A stretch of DNA of 64,000 nt from AP-15 sp963832875 (GCA_963832875.1 CAWHWB010000001.1:1-64000), one strand, 5' to 3'; shown: positions 25,783 to 35,290, counted from the stretch's first letter. The notes: generated by a model from the sequence alone, not told the origin. Translations and numbers: made by a program.

Positions 25783-26838
25783 TCAGTGCAGCCGCGGCTG
25801 CACCTTTTCGCAGATCAGCTGCAGCGAGTGCATGACCCGTTCGTGCGGCACCAGCCCGCCGTAATTCAGCTCGCCGAGGATGCCGGCGAGGCCCAACTGG
25901 TGCTGCAGGGTCAGCAGACGGTCGGCAACGACCTCCGGCGTGCCGATGATGGCCCGACCTTCCAGCACCTCGTCGTAGGTGAGTGTCTGCAGCCGCTGCG
26001 CCCCCTCGATGCGGCGCGCGCTGTCGAAAACCCCGGCGCTGTGGGCCAACTCTTGGAGCCGCGCGCCCAACCAGCGGTAGGTGTTCATCAGGCTCTCTTC
26101 CGGGTCCCGGCGCGCCTGCTCCATCGTGTCGCCGACATAGACTGGGGCGCGCAGATATACCTCGCCAGTGCCGGGGTGACCGGCTGCCTTCCAGGCTTCA
26201 CGATAGATCTCGAGACTGGGCAGCACCTCGTCGATCGTGCCGCGGCGCGCGCCGACAAAGATCGCATAACCTTGCCGGCCGGCCGAAATAAAGGTGTCTT
26301 CCCGATTGGCCGCGATCCGGATCGGTGGGTGCGGCCGGTGGTACGGCTTTGGCACGATGCTTACGTTTTCGTAATTGTAGTATTTGCCGGCGAAGGAGAA
26401 TTTTTCCTCGGTCCAGGCGCGCCTGACGACCTCGAGCACTTCGGCGAAGCGCTCGGGGCTTTCGCCATAGGAAATGCCGTAGGCTTCGTAGGCGCGCGGA
26501 AAGCCGCTGCGCCCGACGCCAAAGAGCAGCCGTCCGCGGCTGATGTGATCGACGGTGGCCGCATCTTCGGCAAGCCGCAGCGGCTGGCACAGCGGCAATA
26601 CCTGGACACCCGTTCCGATTTTGATGTGGCGGGTGCGGGCGGCAATCGCGCTCGCAATGGTCATCGGCACCGCACACACCGAGCGGTCGGGCGCCATGTG
26701 GATTTCCGGCAGCCAGATCGCGTCGAGACCCCAGCGCTCGGCGGCGTCGACCTGATCGAAAGCAGTGGTAAACGCCTCGGCCTCGCTCTGCCCCGGGCGC
26801 CTCTGAAACTCGTGGAACACGCCGAATTCGAATGCCAT
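25783..26838 (-). CDS. LLM class flavin-dependent oxidoreductase
   Basis: A 351-residue bacterial-luciferase-like monooxygenase. Family features: FEFGVFHEFQRR at the N-terminus, ERWGLDAIWLPEIHM, IKIGTGVQVLPLCQPLRLAE, GRLLFGVGRSGFPRAYEAYG, and PHPPIRIAANREDTF. Such enzymes use FMNH2 or F420 to oxidise their substrates, which cannot be read from sequence. The start at 26838 is chosen for AGGAGGAG upstream; an earlier in-frame ATG at 26901 lacks one. Closely related to the protein at 28134. Confidence 0.88.
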   Translation of the reverse strand: MAFEFGVFHEFQRRPGQSEAEAFTTAFDQVDAAERWGLDAIWLPEIHMAPDRSVCAVPMTIASAIAARTRHIKIGTGVQVLPLCQPLRLAEDAATVDHISRGRLLFGVGRSGFPRAYEAYGISYGESPERFAEVLEVVRRAWTEEKFSFAGKYYNYENVSIVPKPYHRPHPPIRIAANREDTFISAGRQGYAIFVGARRGTIDEVLPSLEIYREAWKAAGHPGTGEVYLRAPVYVGDTMEQARRDPEESLMNTYRWLGARLQELAHSAGVFDSARRIEGAQRLQTLTYDEVLEGRAIIGTPEVVADRLLTLQHQLGLAGILGELNYGGLVPHERVMHSLQLICEKVQPRLH

Positions 26839-26896
26839 CGATGCTACTCCTCCTAACGAACCGAGCCGCAAAATTCGCGGCAGCAAGTATTCAACC

Positions 26897-26974
26897 GTCA
26901 TTCCCGCGAAAGCGGGAACCCAGGGCCTCCGACTCCCGACAGCGACCCTGGGTCCCCGCTTTCACGGGGGCGAC
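26897..26974. repeat. dispersed intergenic palindrome
   Basis: GTCATTCCCGCGAAAGCGGG at the left and TCCCCGCTTTCACGGGGGCG at the right form nested hairpins with CCCAGGG/CCCTGGG between. A related copy is at 40723-40803. This is a common alphaproteobacterial intergenic repeat and may act as a terminator for the gene at 27023. Confidence 0.7.
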
Positions 26975-27022
26975 GACAAAGCATGGGGCGAGGTCGTTCA
27001 TTTCGGATGGAACTCCGAACCG

Positions 27023-28057
27023 TCACTTGCCGGCGAGGGCAAACGCCGGTTCGTCGGCAAAAGCTGGCATGATTTCGCGGGCGAAGCGACGAATGTTTTC
27101 GCGCGAGCCGCCGAAATTGATGATTACATACTCTACGCCGCCGGCGCGCAGCTTTTCGAGCTTGCGCATGATTTCGTCGGGCGTGCCGAAGAGCGCGCTC
27201 TCCGCGCTTTCATGCCGCGCCCGTTGTTCATCATCCAGGATATAGCGGTTGCGTGTTTCGTTGCCCGGCCGGCGGGCCAATGCATTGACGCGCATATGGC
27301 CCTGGTAGCGGCGTTCGATCGCGGCCTCCTTGTCGGCGGCGTCTTTGGCGAAATGCACGGCGCGGGCGACTGCGACTTCCATCGGGTTGTAACGTCGGCC
27401 GCGCGCCTCGACCTCTTGCCTGAACTGCGCGACCTGTTCCAGGCTTTCTTCGGCGAGCGCGTGCTGCCCCAGCAGCATGTTGTAGCCACGTTCCGCGACC
27501 TGGCGCACCGAATTGGCGCTGCCGGCGCCCATCCAGAACGGCGGGTGCGGCCGTTGCGCGGTCGGCGGCTCGACGACGATGTTGTCGAACTGCCAATATT
27601 TGCCATGGTGCGAGAACGGTGTTTCCGAGACAAAAGCTTTGGTGACCACGTCGAGCACTTCCTCAAAGCGCTCGTCGGCTTCTTCCATCGGCACGCAGAA
27701 ACCGGCGAACTCGTTCCAGCGATAGCCTTTGCCGACGCCGAAATCGAGCCTTCCGCCGGACAAGAGATCGAGGGTCGCGGCCTGCTCGGCCAACAGCACC
27801 GGGTTGTGCCACGGCAATACCAGCACCGCTGTCCCCAGCCGCAGGTGCCGGGTGCGGGCGCCGAGCCAGGTCAACAGATTGAGGCTCGCCGACACCTGGC
27901 CAAAACCGGTGAAATGGTGCTCGACCAGAAACGTGCTGTAATAGCCCAGCGCCTCGGCCTCGACATTGTTGTCGATGAAGTCGCGAAAACCCTGGCTGCT
28001 GTCGGTATCGGGACCGGCGCGCCGCGCCTGGGCGCTGCCGAACAATCCGAATTTCAT
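27023..28057 (-). CDS. LLM class flavin-dependent oxidoreductase
   Basis: A 344-residue luciferase-like monooxygenase of a different branch: MKFGLFGSAQARR, ALGYYSTFLVEHHFTGFGQV, LRLGTAVLVLPWHNPVLLAE, DLLSGGRLDFGVGKGYRWNE, and HPPFWMGAGSANS. The His in EHHFTG and the GxAVxVLPWHNP loop fit the flavin-binding family. AGGAGA lies ahead of the ATG at 28057. It is about half identical by eye to the protein at 33384, so the pair probably arose by duplication. Confidence 0.88.
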   Translation of the reverse strand: MKFGLFGSAQARRAGPDTDSSQGFRDFIDNNVEAEALGYYSTFLVEHHFTGFGQVSASLNLLTWLGARTRHLRLGTAVLVLPWHNPVLLAEQAATLDLLSGGRLDFGVGKGYRWNEFAGFCVPMEEADERFEEVLDVVTKAFVSETPFSHHGKYWQFDNIVVEPPTAQRPHPPFWMGAGSANSVRQVAERGYNMLLGQHALAEESLEQVAQFRQEVEARGRRYNPMEVAVARAVHFAKDAADKEAAIERRYQGHMRVNALARRPGNETRNRYILDDEQRARHESAESALFGTPDEIMRKLEKLRAGGVEYVIINFGGSRENIRRFAREIMPAFADEPAFALAGK

Positions 28058-28133
28058 GGTTTGTCTCCTGAAAGCTGCCTCCCTCGCTCCGCTTGCGGGG
28101 AGAGGGTCGAGGTGAGGGGCGGCGCCGCCGAGC

Positions 28134-29162
28134 CTAATGCAGCCGCGGCATGACCTTTTCGCACAACAGCTGCAACGAGCGGGTCATCGGCTCGGGCGGG
28201 ATCAGCGCGCCGAAATTCAATTCGGCGAGGATGCCGTCGAGCCCCAGCGTCTCGTGCAGTTCCAAGAGGCGGTCGGCGACCCGCTCCGGGCTGCCGATGA
28301 TAACCTTGTCGCGCTGCACCTCGTCGTAGGAGATCGTGCGGATGGTGACCGCCTCGGCGGCGCGGCGGCGGTTGGGGGCGCCTTCGAGCCGCGTGCTCAA
28401 GGTGCGATAGCCGGACATGATGCTCTCTTCGGCCTGGTCGAACGCCTCTCGGTCGGTATCGGCGATGTGCAGGGTGAGCCGCAGATAAACCTCGCCCTCG
28501 CCCGCATGCCCGGCCGCCTTGTAGGCCTGGCGGTAGGCGGCGAGGTCCGGGGCCAGCCCGGAAAGCGAGCCGCTGCGCACTGCGACGAAGATCGGATAAC
28601 CAGCCTCCCCCAGCGACGGAAACGTCTCCTCGCTGGCGGCGGCGACGCGGATCGGCGGGAACGGCTTCTGGAAAGGTTGCGGCACGGCGCTGGCGTTGTC
28701 GAAACGCCAGTACTTGCCGTCATACGAAAACCGTTCCTGCGTCCACGCCCGCTTGACGATGTCGAGGGTTTCGAGAAAGCGCTCCCGGCTTTCCGAATAG
28801 GGTACGCCATAAGCCATGTAGCTTCGCGGATTGCCGCTGCGCCCGACCCCGAAGAGCAGCCTCCCGTGGCTGATCTGGTCGACCGTGGCGGTCTCCTCGG
28901 CCAGCCGCAGCGGATGGCACAGCGGTAGCACCTGGACGCCGGTGCCAATCTTGATCCGCCTGGTGCGGGCGGCGATGGCGCTGGCGACGGTCATTGGCGC
29001 GCTCATCACCGAGCGGCGCGCCTGCTGGTGGATTTCGGCGAGCCAGATCGCATCGAGCCCCCAGCGGTCGGCCGCTTCGATCTGATCGAGCGCCTCCGCG
29101 AATGCCGCTGCCTGGGTCTGGTCCGGCCGGCAGTGGAATTCATGGTAGACGCCGACTTCCAT
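28134..29162 (-). CDS. LLM class flavin-dependent oxidoreductase
   Basis: A 342-residue luciferase-like monooxygenase paralogous to that at 25783: MEVGVYHEFHCRPDQTQAAA, DRWGLDAIWLAEIHQQ, IKIGTGVQVLPLCHPLRLAE, LLFGVGRSGNPRSYMAYGVP, FPPIRVAAASEETFPSLG and a C-terminus DGILAELNFGALIPPE. The start at 29162 is preferred (GGAGAGAAAG upstream); 29177 is an alternative. It is divergent from the LysR gene at 29318, a layout typical of a regulator and its target. Confidence 0.86.
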   Translation of the reverse strand: MEVGVYHEFHCRPDQTQAAAFAEALDQIEAADRWGLDAIWLAEIHQQARRSVMSAPMTVASAIAARTRRIKIGTGVQVLPLCHPLRLAEETATVDQISHGRLLFGVGRSGNPRSYMAYGVPYSESRERFLETLDIVKRAWTQERFSYDGKYWRFDNASAVPQPFQKPFPPIRVAAASEETFPSLGEAGYPIFVAVRSGSLSGLAPDLAAYRQAYKAAGHAGEGEVYLRLTLHIADTDREAFDQAEESIMSGYRTLSTRLEGAPNRRRAAEAVTIRTISYDEVQRDKVIIGSPERVADRLLELHETLGLDGILAELNFGALIPPEPMTRSLQLLCEKVMPRLH

Positions 29163-29317
29163 GGTCTTTCTCTCCATCGTCTGCCTCGGACGCTAAATTC
29201 GATCCCCTTATCAAGCAAATACCGATTTCCGATCATGCCCATGCCACTTCGGCATGACGACACTGCCGAAATTCCAATTGACCATCGCCGCGGCCGGTGG
29301 GCGGAATCGCCGCGGCC

Positions 29318-30319
29318 ATGGAACTGCGCAGCCTGCATTACTTCGTCCGCATCGCCGAGCTCGGCAGCATCACTCGCGCTTCGGCACATCTGCAGATCGC
29401 CCAGCCGGCCTTGACCCGGCATATCCAGCGGCTCGAGGACGAGCTCGACGCCGCCCTGTTCACCCGCGCCAACCGTGGCGTGCGGCTGACCGAGGCCGGC
29501 CACAAGCTGCTCGAAAGCGCGCAGCGCATCCTGCGCGATGTCGAGCGCGCCGGCGACGAAATCCGCGCCCATAAGGCGCATCCGAGCGGCAAGATCATTC
29601 TCGGCGTGACCCCGACCTCGTGCCCGGTCGTGGTGCCGCAACTGTTCGCGCGGATGCGGCATCATTATCCGATGATCGAGCTCAAAGTGGTTCACGCCGG
29701 CACCGTGCGGCTCGAGGAGTTCGTCATCGACGGCCGCGTCGATCTGGCATTATTGGCCGAAATTTCGCGCAGCCGCCTCATTCTGTCGAGCCGGCTCGCC
29801 GAGGAGGAGATGGTGCTGGTCACCCGGCCCGACGCGCGGTCGCCGGGCGTCGTCTCGGCCGAGGAGCTGAACCGCACGCCGCTGATCTTGGGAGACGGGT
29901 TGCGCGCCGCACTCGACGTGCTGCTCGCCGGGCATGGCATCGCCTTGCAGGTCGACACCGAATTGAACGACCACGAGACGATCCGGCTGATGGTGCAGCA
30001 AGGGGTCGGCGCCTCGATCCTGCCGCACTCCTCGGTCTATCGCGAATGCGCGCGCGGCTTGGCGCAAGCGCACCGGATCACCGCCGGCGGGATCTTCCGG
30101 ACGTTGGCGCTCGGCTCGGCGGCGAGCCGCGGTCCGTCGGCGGCGCGGCAGGCGGTGGCCGAGATCGTGACCCAGGTGCTCGCCGACATCGAGGCCGACG
30201 GCAAGCTGCGTCCGCAGCTCGACGAACCTGTTAGCGAAGTGCCGAACGCTCGGCCCGGGTCGACGGCCGGGGCTGAGACTGTGCCGGCCTACGCAAGCGA
30301 CAGCGGGCAAGCAGCCTGA
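29318..30319 (+). CDS. LysR family transcriptional regulator
   Basis: A 333-residue LysR protein. The winged HTH is MELRSLHYFVRIAELGSITR, ASAHLQIAQPALTRHIQRLE, then the NRGVRLTEAGHKLLESA wing. The effector domain follows from about residue 90 (GKIILGVTPTSCPVVVPQLF). The long C-terminal tail beyond the usual 300 residues (VPNARPGSTAGAETVPAY) is Ala/Pro-rich. It lies back to back with the monooxygenase at 28134 across 155 bases and just before the MFS transporter, so it probably regulates both. Confidence 0.88.
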   Translation: MELRSLHYFVRIAELGSITRASAHLQIAQPALTRHIQRLEDELDAALFTRANRGVRLTEAGHKLLESAQRILRDVERAGDEIRAHKAHPSGKIILGVTPTSCPVVVPQLFARMRHHYPMIELKVVHAGTVRLEEFVIDGRVDLALLAEISRSRLILSSRLAEEEMVLVTRPDARSPGVVSAEELNRTPLILGDGLRAALDVLLAGHGIALQVDTELNDHETIRLMVQQGVGASILPHSSVYRECARGLAQAHRITAGGIFRTLALGSAASRGPSAARQAVAEIVTQVLADIEADGKLRPQLDEPVSEVPNARPGSTAGAETVPAYASDSGQAA

Positions 30320-30343
30320 CCGGATTCTTGTTGGGAGGAATGG

Positions 30344-31768
30344 ATGTCGGAACGGAGTTCCGCCGACCTGATGGCGCTGTTCGACGACGCGCCGCTCAAC
30401 TGGCGGTATTGGCGCAGCTTCGGCCTGATTGCCGCCGGCTCGATGCTCGACCTGTTCGATTTTTTCATCGTCGGCTATCTGGTCGCCAAGCTCGGGCCGG
30501 AATGGCACCTGACCTATGGCCAATCGGCGATCATCCTGTTGAGCGGCGGCGTCGGCGCGATCGTCAGCGCGCCGATCTGGGGCAGCCTCGCCGATCAATG
30601 GGGGCGCAAGCGGCAGCTCGTCGCCGGTTATCTGATCTGCGCATTCGGCGCCGGCATGATCGCGCTGATCCCCGATCGCGCCTGGGTGATGTTCGCGGCG
30701 CTCAGGTTCGTCGTCGGCTTCGGCCTGTCGGCGGCGAGTGTGCCGGCCTTGACGATGATCGTCGAGATCACGCCGACGCGGGTCCGGACCGTCGTCGCCA
30801 GCCTTGCCGTGGTGTTTCCGACGGTCGGCACCTTGCTGTCGTCGCTGACCGCGGCGACCCTCTTGTCGGTGCTCGGCTGGCGCGGCGTCGCCGCCCTCGG
30901 CGCAGCGCCGGCATTGGTCGCCGTGCTGGCCTCGCTGTTCATCCCGGAATCGGTGCGCTGGCTGATCGCTAAGGGGCGGTTCGCCGAGGCGCGGGCGCTA
31001 GTGGCGCGGCATCTCGGACTGCCGCTCGAGCGGGTGCCGCTGCCCAATGTCAAGCCGGCCAATCCGCCCCGCGGACGGCTTGCCGACCTCTACGCCCAGC
31101 CTCGCCTGTTTTGGCTGGTCGTGTTCACGATGGGCGGCGCCGCCACCGTCGACTATGCGGTGATCCTGTGGGGACCGACGATCTTTTCGCTGCTACTCAA
31201 GATCACGGTCGCGCAGGCGGCGCGCTATTTCGTGTTTGTGATCCTGTGCGGGATCACCGGCAAGATCGCCTTTTCGCTGTTGCCGCACTGGTGGGGACGC
31301 CGCCGCTGCGGCCAATTGCACGGGTTCGGCCTCGCCGCGACAATCGCCATTGCCGGCTATTTCCACGGGGTCTATGTCGCCGGCTTCCCGCTCTTCGTGC
31401 CTCTGCTGATGATAGCGAATCTGTTCATGGAGGGCGGCTTCACCAATCTCGCCCCATACACGATCGAGGTGTTCGGCGTTCGCCGCGGGGCTCGTGCCGC
31501 CGGTCTCACCCTCGCATCCAATGGCTTTGGCAAGATCCTCGGACCAGCCTCCCTGGCGATCATCGCCGGCACTGGCAGCTTGTTGACCCCGCACGCGACC
31601 GAGGCCGCCATCCTTCCCGCTTTCATGTTCCTGGCGGCCTGTGCGCTCGGAATCGGTCTGGCCTTCACCTTTCTCGGACCCGAGACGCACGGCAAGCCGC
31701 TCGCAATGGAGGATGACGAGGTGCGGCAGCCGGCGCCTGCCGCGATTGCCGCCGGCAGCCGCGGCTGA
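30344..31768 (+). CDS. MFS transporter, metabolite:H+ symporter type
   Basis: A 474-residue, twelve-helix MFS protein. The loop 2-3 signature is GSLADQWGRKRQL, the PES-like motif IPESVRWLIAKGRFAEARAL follows helix 6, and MLDLFDFFIVGYLVAKLGP in helix 1 resembles aromatic-acid and organic-acid symporters. GGGAGGAATGG precedes the ATG. Only 24 bases separate it from the LysR gene. It probably imports the compound degraded by the surrounding monooxygenases and hydrolases; the substrate is unknown. Confidence 0.87.
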   Translation: MSERSSADLMALFDDAPLNWRYWRSFGLIAAGSMLDLFDFFIVGYLVAKLGPEWHLTYGQSAIILLSGGVGAIVSAPIWGSLADQWGRKRQLVAGYLICAFGAGMIALIPDRAWVMFAALRFVVGFGLSAASVPALTMIVEITPTRVRTVVASLAVVFPTVGTLLSSLTAATLLSVLGWRGVAALGAAPALVAVLASLFIPESVRWLIAKGRFAEARALVARHLGLPLERVPLPNVKPANPPRGRLADLYAQPRLFWLVVFTMGGAATVDYAVILWGPTIFSLLLKITVAQAARYFVFVILCGITGKIAFSLLPHWWGRRRCGQLHGFGLAATIAIAGYFHGVYVAGFPLFVPLLMIANLFMEGGFTNLAPYTIEVFGVRRGARAAGLTLASNGFGKILGPASLAIIAGTGSLLTPHATEAAILPAFMFLAACALGIGLAFTFLGPETHGKPLAMEDDEVRQPAPAAIAAGSRG

Positions 31769-31818
31769 TCACTGCGCGGCCCAGTGACAACGATTGACCC
31801 AGCACAAAGGAGAACCCA

Positions 31819-32646
31819 ATGCAGATCGTCGATTCGCAGATCCATCTCTGGGAAAACGCGCGGATGTCGCCCCAGCATCGCCAGATCCCGACCTACAACG
31901 TCGATGACGCGCTGAAGGAAATGGCCGAGGCCGGCGTCGATGCGGCGGTCATCCATCCGCCCAGCACGTTGGGCGAGGGGCCGAATGCGCAGGCGGTCGA
32001 AGCGGTCAAAGCTCACCCCAACAAATTCTGCATCCTCGGCAATTTCGATTTGCAGGCCCCGAACCGCGAGGAGATCGTCCGGAATTGGCGGCAGCGGCCG
32101 GGCATGCTCGGTTTCCGTTTCACGTTCAACCAGCCGCACCAGCAGAGCTGGTGGAGTGACGGCTCGCTCGACTGGTTCTGGGCGGCGTGCGAACGCGAGA
32201 AATTGCCGGTCGGACTGATGGCGGGCGGCCATCTGGCCGAGCTCGGCCGGATCGCCGAGCGCCATCCCGGCCTCAAACTCCATATCGACCACCATGGCCG
32301 CGGCGGCGGCGTCGGCGGGCCGAAGGACGATGCGGCTTTTGCCAATCTCGGCGACATGCTGGCGCTCGCCAAATATCCGAATGTCGCGGTCAAATTGTCG
32401 GGCGCGCCGAGCTATTCGAGCGAACCCTACCCCTACCGCAACATCCACCAATACATCCGCCGGATCGTCGATGCGTTCGGCCCGCAGCGCTGCTTCTGGG
32501 GCACCGACATCACCCGGATGCCGTGCTCTTACAGGCAATGCGTGACCATGTTCACCGAGGAATTGCCGTGGCTACAGGGGCGCGACAAGGAACTCGTCAT
32601 GGGCGACGCAATCTGCGACTGGCTCGGCTGGAAGCGCCAGGTCTGA
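31819..32646 (+). CDS. amidohydrolase family 2 protein
   Basis: A 275-residue TIM-barrel amidohydrolase of the ACMSD/4-oxalomesaconate hydratase-like group. It begins MQIVDSQIHLWENAR, where the usual HxH is replaced by QxH. HIDHHGRGGG and the final WGTDITRMP aspartate motif are present. AAAGGAG precedes the start. These enzymes decarboxylate or hydrolyse ring-cleavage products and lactones. It follows the MFS gene by 50 bases and is likely cotranscribed. The QxH change may alter metal binding. Confidence 0.85.
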   Translation: MQIVDSQIHLWENARMSPQHRQIPTYNVDDALKEMAEAGVDAAVIHPPSTLGEGPNAQAVEAVKAHPNKFCILGNFDLQAPNREEIVRNWRQRPGMLGFRFTFNQPHQQSWWSDGSLDWFWAACEREKLPVGLMAGGHLAELGRIAERHPGLKLHIDHHGRGGGVGGPKDDAAFANLGDMLALAKYPNVAVKLSGAPSYSSEPYPYRNIHQYIRRIVDAFGPQRCFWGTDITRMPCSYRQCVTMFTEELPWLQGRDKELVMGDAICDWLGWKRQV

Positions 32647-32666
32647 CCCGCCCGGCCTCGGGCGTA

Positions 32667-32756
32667 CCCTCACCCCCCAGCCCGCGGGCGGATCCCCCTC
32701 TCCCGCAATGCGGGAGAAGGGGGACCCCGGACTAGATCCAGGGGAGGCGGGTGAGG
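32667..32756. repeat. nested GC-rich palindrome
   Basis: Outer arms CCCTCACCC and GGGTGAGG enclose an inner hairpin CCCCCTCTCCCGCA / TGCGGGAGAAGGGGG (32694-32723). It belongs to the same dispersed family as 15181-15218 and lies between convergent genes, where it could terminate both. Confidence 0.65.
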
Positions 32757-32760
32757 CCCG

Positions 32761-33147
32761 TCACCCTTCGGGGGTCGGGCCATAGGGCCGAGTGATGATT
32801 TCGAACAGATGTCCGTTGGGATCGTCGAAGTAGACGCCGCGGCCGCCGTAATGGCGATTGATCTCGCCGGGCAACTCGCGGCGGAAATTCGCGTAATGCC
32901 GGACGCCCATGGCGCGGATTCTGGCGAGAGCGGCGTCGAACTCTGCTTCGCCAACCAGAAAAGCATAGTGCTGGGGGCGGACATCCGCCGCGTCGGAAAA
33001 ATCGAGCGTAACCCCGTTGCCGGTGCGGACCGGGACGAAATGGGCCCATTGCGGCCCCGCCTCCAGATCCAGGATGTCGGCGAGGAACTTGGCGGAAGCC
33101 CATTTGTCCTTCGCTGGGATGATCGTGTGGTTGAGTTCGACACTCAT
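32761..33147 (-). CDS. VOC family (glyoxalase-fold) protein
   Basis: A 128-residue glyoxalase/dioxygenase-fold protein. Metal ligands of the fold are visible: His in ELNHTIIPAK, His in RPQHYAFLVGE and Glu in GHLFEIITRP; YFDDPNGHLFEI is the usual C-terminal signature. Single-domain VOC proteins act as dioxygenases, lyases or resistance proteins; which applies here is not evident. Its place in the catabolic region suggests ring-cleavage chemistry. Convergent with the amidohydrolase. Confidence 0.86.
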   Translation of the reverse strand: MSVELNHTIIPAKDKWASAKFLADILDLEAGPQWAHFVPVRTGNGVTLDFSDAADVRPQHYAFLVGEAEFDAALARIRAMGVRHYANFRRELPGEINRHYGGRGVYFDDPNGHLFEIITRPYGPTPEG

Positions 33148-33383
33148 CTCGGCCCTCCTGCTCGAAGCATCGCGCCTCTCAGACAGCGCCCATACGATTT
33201 GGCAATTCGCCGCCCGCTCGGAAAGAGGACGCGAGGACTAAAGTGGAACCGCTCTAAAATGTGAGGCCTCGCGCCCTTCTGATACCGATCCGATATGCCG
33301 GCGATCAACAGACGGCATTTGGAACATGGCGCACCCGCGGCGTAGTGTCGGTCGCTGTCCTGATGGCGTAAGGAAGCCGTAAA

Positions 33384-34430
33384 ATGCAATTCGGCCTGTT
33401 CGGCAGCGCGGCGGCACGGCGCGGAGGTCGCGAATTTGACAGCGCGGAGGGGTTCCGCGACTTTATCGAGTATAATGTCGAGGCCGAGGCGCTGGGCTTT
33501 CACAGCACTTTTGTCGTCGAGCACCATTTCACCGGCTACGGCCAGGTCTCGGCGACGATCAACCTCTTGACCTGGCTCGGCGCGCGCACCCGCCGGCTGC
33601 GCCTCGGCACCGCGGTCATGGTGCTGCCGTGGCACAACCCGGTATTGCTGGCCGAGCAGGCGGCGACCCTCGATCTCTTATCCGGCGGGCGGCTCGATTT
33701 CGGGGTCGGCAAGGGCTATCGCTACAACGAGTTCGCCGGCTTTTGCGTGGCTATGGACGAGGCCGATGCGCGCTTCGACGAGGGGCTCGAGGTGATCCTC
33801 AAAGCGTGGACCGCCGACGAGCCGTTTTCGCATCGCGGCAAATATTGGCGATTCGCCAATATTGTGGTCGAGCCGCCGACCGCACAGAAGCCGCACCCGC
33901 CGATCTGGATGGGTGCCGGCAGCGCGCGCTCGATCCGCCGGGTCGCGGCCCAGGGCTATCATCTACTGCTCGGCCAATACGCGTCGCCGGCTGACGTCGC
34001 CGCCAACATCGCGATCTACCGATCCGAGGTCGAGGCGCAAGGCCGCCGTTTCGACCCGATGCAGGTCGCGGTCACCCGCGCCTTTTTTGTCTGCGACAGC
34101 GCCGCCGAGCGCGAGATGGCGATGGAGCGCCGGCTCGCCAACCGGCTGCGCCAGCTCAAGCTCGCGACCACGCCCGACGGCACCGTCCACGGCGGCCCCG
34201 ACCGCGCCACCGGCGATCCGCAGGCGGTCAACGAAGCGAGTGCCATGTACGGCAATCCCGACCACATCGCCGAGCAACTCGACGAGCTTCGCGCAGCCGG
34301 TGCCGGCTACGTGCTGATCAACGGCGGCGGCTCGGGCGGCGGCGCGCGCGGCCGCTTGAGCCTACGCCGCTTTGCCCGCGAAATCATGCCGCATTTCGGC
34401 TCCCCACCCGCCGAGCACGTCGCCGTGTAG
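33384..34430 (+). CDS. LLM class flavin-dependent oxidoreductase
   Basis: A 348-residue luciferase-like monooxygenase, paralogue of the protein at 27023: MQFGLFGSAAARRGGREFDS, LGFHSTFVVEHHFTGYGQVS, LRLGTAVMVLPWHNPVLLAE, GGRLDFGVGKGYRYNEFAG and HPPIWMGAGSARS. A Gly-rich insert near the C-terminus (NGGGSGGGARG) differs from the paralogue. AAGGAAG precedes the ATG. The 236 bases upstream hold no gene. Confidence 0.88.
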   Translation: MQFGLFGSAAARRGGREFDSAEGFRDFIEYNVEAEALGFHSTFVVEHHFTGYGQVSATINLLTWLGARTRRLRLGTAVMVLPWHNPVLLAEQAATLDLLSGGRLDFGVGKGYRYNEFAGFCVAMDEADARFDEGLEVILKAWTADEPFSHRGKYWRFANIVVEPPTAQKPHPPIWMGAGSARSIRRVAAQGYHLLLGQYASPADVAANIAIYRSEVEAQGRRFDPMQVAVTRAFFVCDSAAEREMAMERRLANRLRQLKLATTPDGTVHGGPDRATGDPQAVNEASAMYGNPDHIAEQLDELRAAGAGYVLINGGGSGGGARGRLSLRRFAREIMPHFGSPPAEHVAV

Positions 34431-34548
34431 CGCGTGCAGACGTCACAGCATCCGGCGGAATTGACCGTCCGGGCCACCCCGCGGCCGGACGAGGCGGCGC
34501 CGGCGCCGCGATCTCTCGCCGAGTTCGACCAAAGATTGCGCTATGGTC

Positions 34549-34637
34549 TGGCGGATGGGGTGGGATTCGAACCCACGGTGGGCTTTCCCCACGCCGGTTT
34601 TCAAGACCGGTGCCTTAAACCGCTCGGCCACCCATCC
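34549..34637 (-). tRNA. tRNA-Ser(TGA)
   Basis: On the minus strand the gene begins GGATGGGTGGCCGAGCGG and ends CCCATCCGCCA with CCA encoded. The anticodon loop reads CTTGAAA, so TGA. The long variable arm (CGTGGGGAAAGCCCACC) is typical of class II serine tRNA. Acceptor and T arms pair fully. A decayed integrase lies next to its 5' side. Confidence 0.95.
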
Positions 34638-34743
34638 AAGGTATTGTTTTGTTCCTTATATCTTTCGTCCGCCTTAGCCGAAATTGCTGATGTTAACGAA
34701 ATTGCTACCGAACTGCTTCAGCGCGCGCTCCGGGCGCTATTTT

Positions 34744-35290
34744 AGCATTCCGAGATGCCGCGTCGATCTTGATCGCGGCATCCTCCTGCATGGTCGCCGT
34801 TACATGCGAATAGAGATCCAGGTTCACGCTGATCATTGAGTGCTCGCCACTCTTGTGCGACCTTCGGATGCTCACCGCCAAGCAACGGTTGTGTCGCGCG
34901 ACTATGGCGAAGATCATGGAACCGGACACCCGGAATGCCCTTCACGCGGCCGATAGGCCGAGTGAATTCGTGCGTCTGGCTCCGTGGCCGCATCGGCTCG
35001 CCATCGCCGCGGGCGCACAAAAGAGTATCGCCACTCTGGCGAACCGCGAGCTTTAACAATTCCTCGACTTGCTGCCGCTTCAAGCGGCGCAATTCCTCAA
35101 TCGCAAAGGTTGGCAGGGTAATAGCCCGCGCCCTCTCGCTCTTGGGCGCTTTCGCGCAGAGCCTACCTTTGGTCTGTTCGGGGCTTTCGACGACCCATAG
35201 ACTGCCTCGGTCGAGATCAACGTTTCTCCACCGGAGAGCTTCCTGGACAGCACGAACCTGGCGCCAAGCATCTCCGCGCCTGCGCTAACC
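34744..35290 (-). pseudogene. tyrosine recombinase/phage integrase, C-terminal remnant
   Basis: Minus-strand pieces in different frames join to an integrase catalytic half: LRWRNVDLDRGSLWVVESPE, KAPKSERARAITLPTFAIEE, LRRLKRQQVEELLKLAVRQS, the GIPGVRFHDLRHSRATQ box with HxxR, GGEHPKVAQE, and DLYSHVTATMQEDAA with the catalytic tyrosine. Several indels and a missing N-terminus show that it is dead. It lies between tRNA-Ser and tRNA-Gly, marking a former integration site. Confidence 0.75.
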
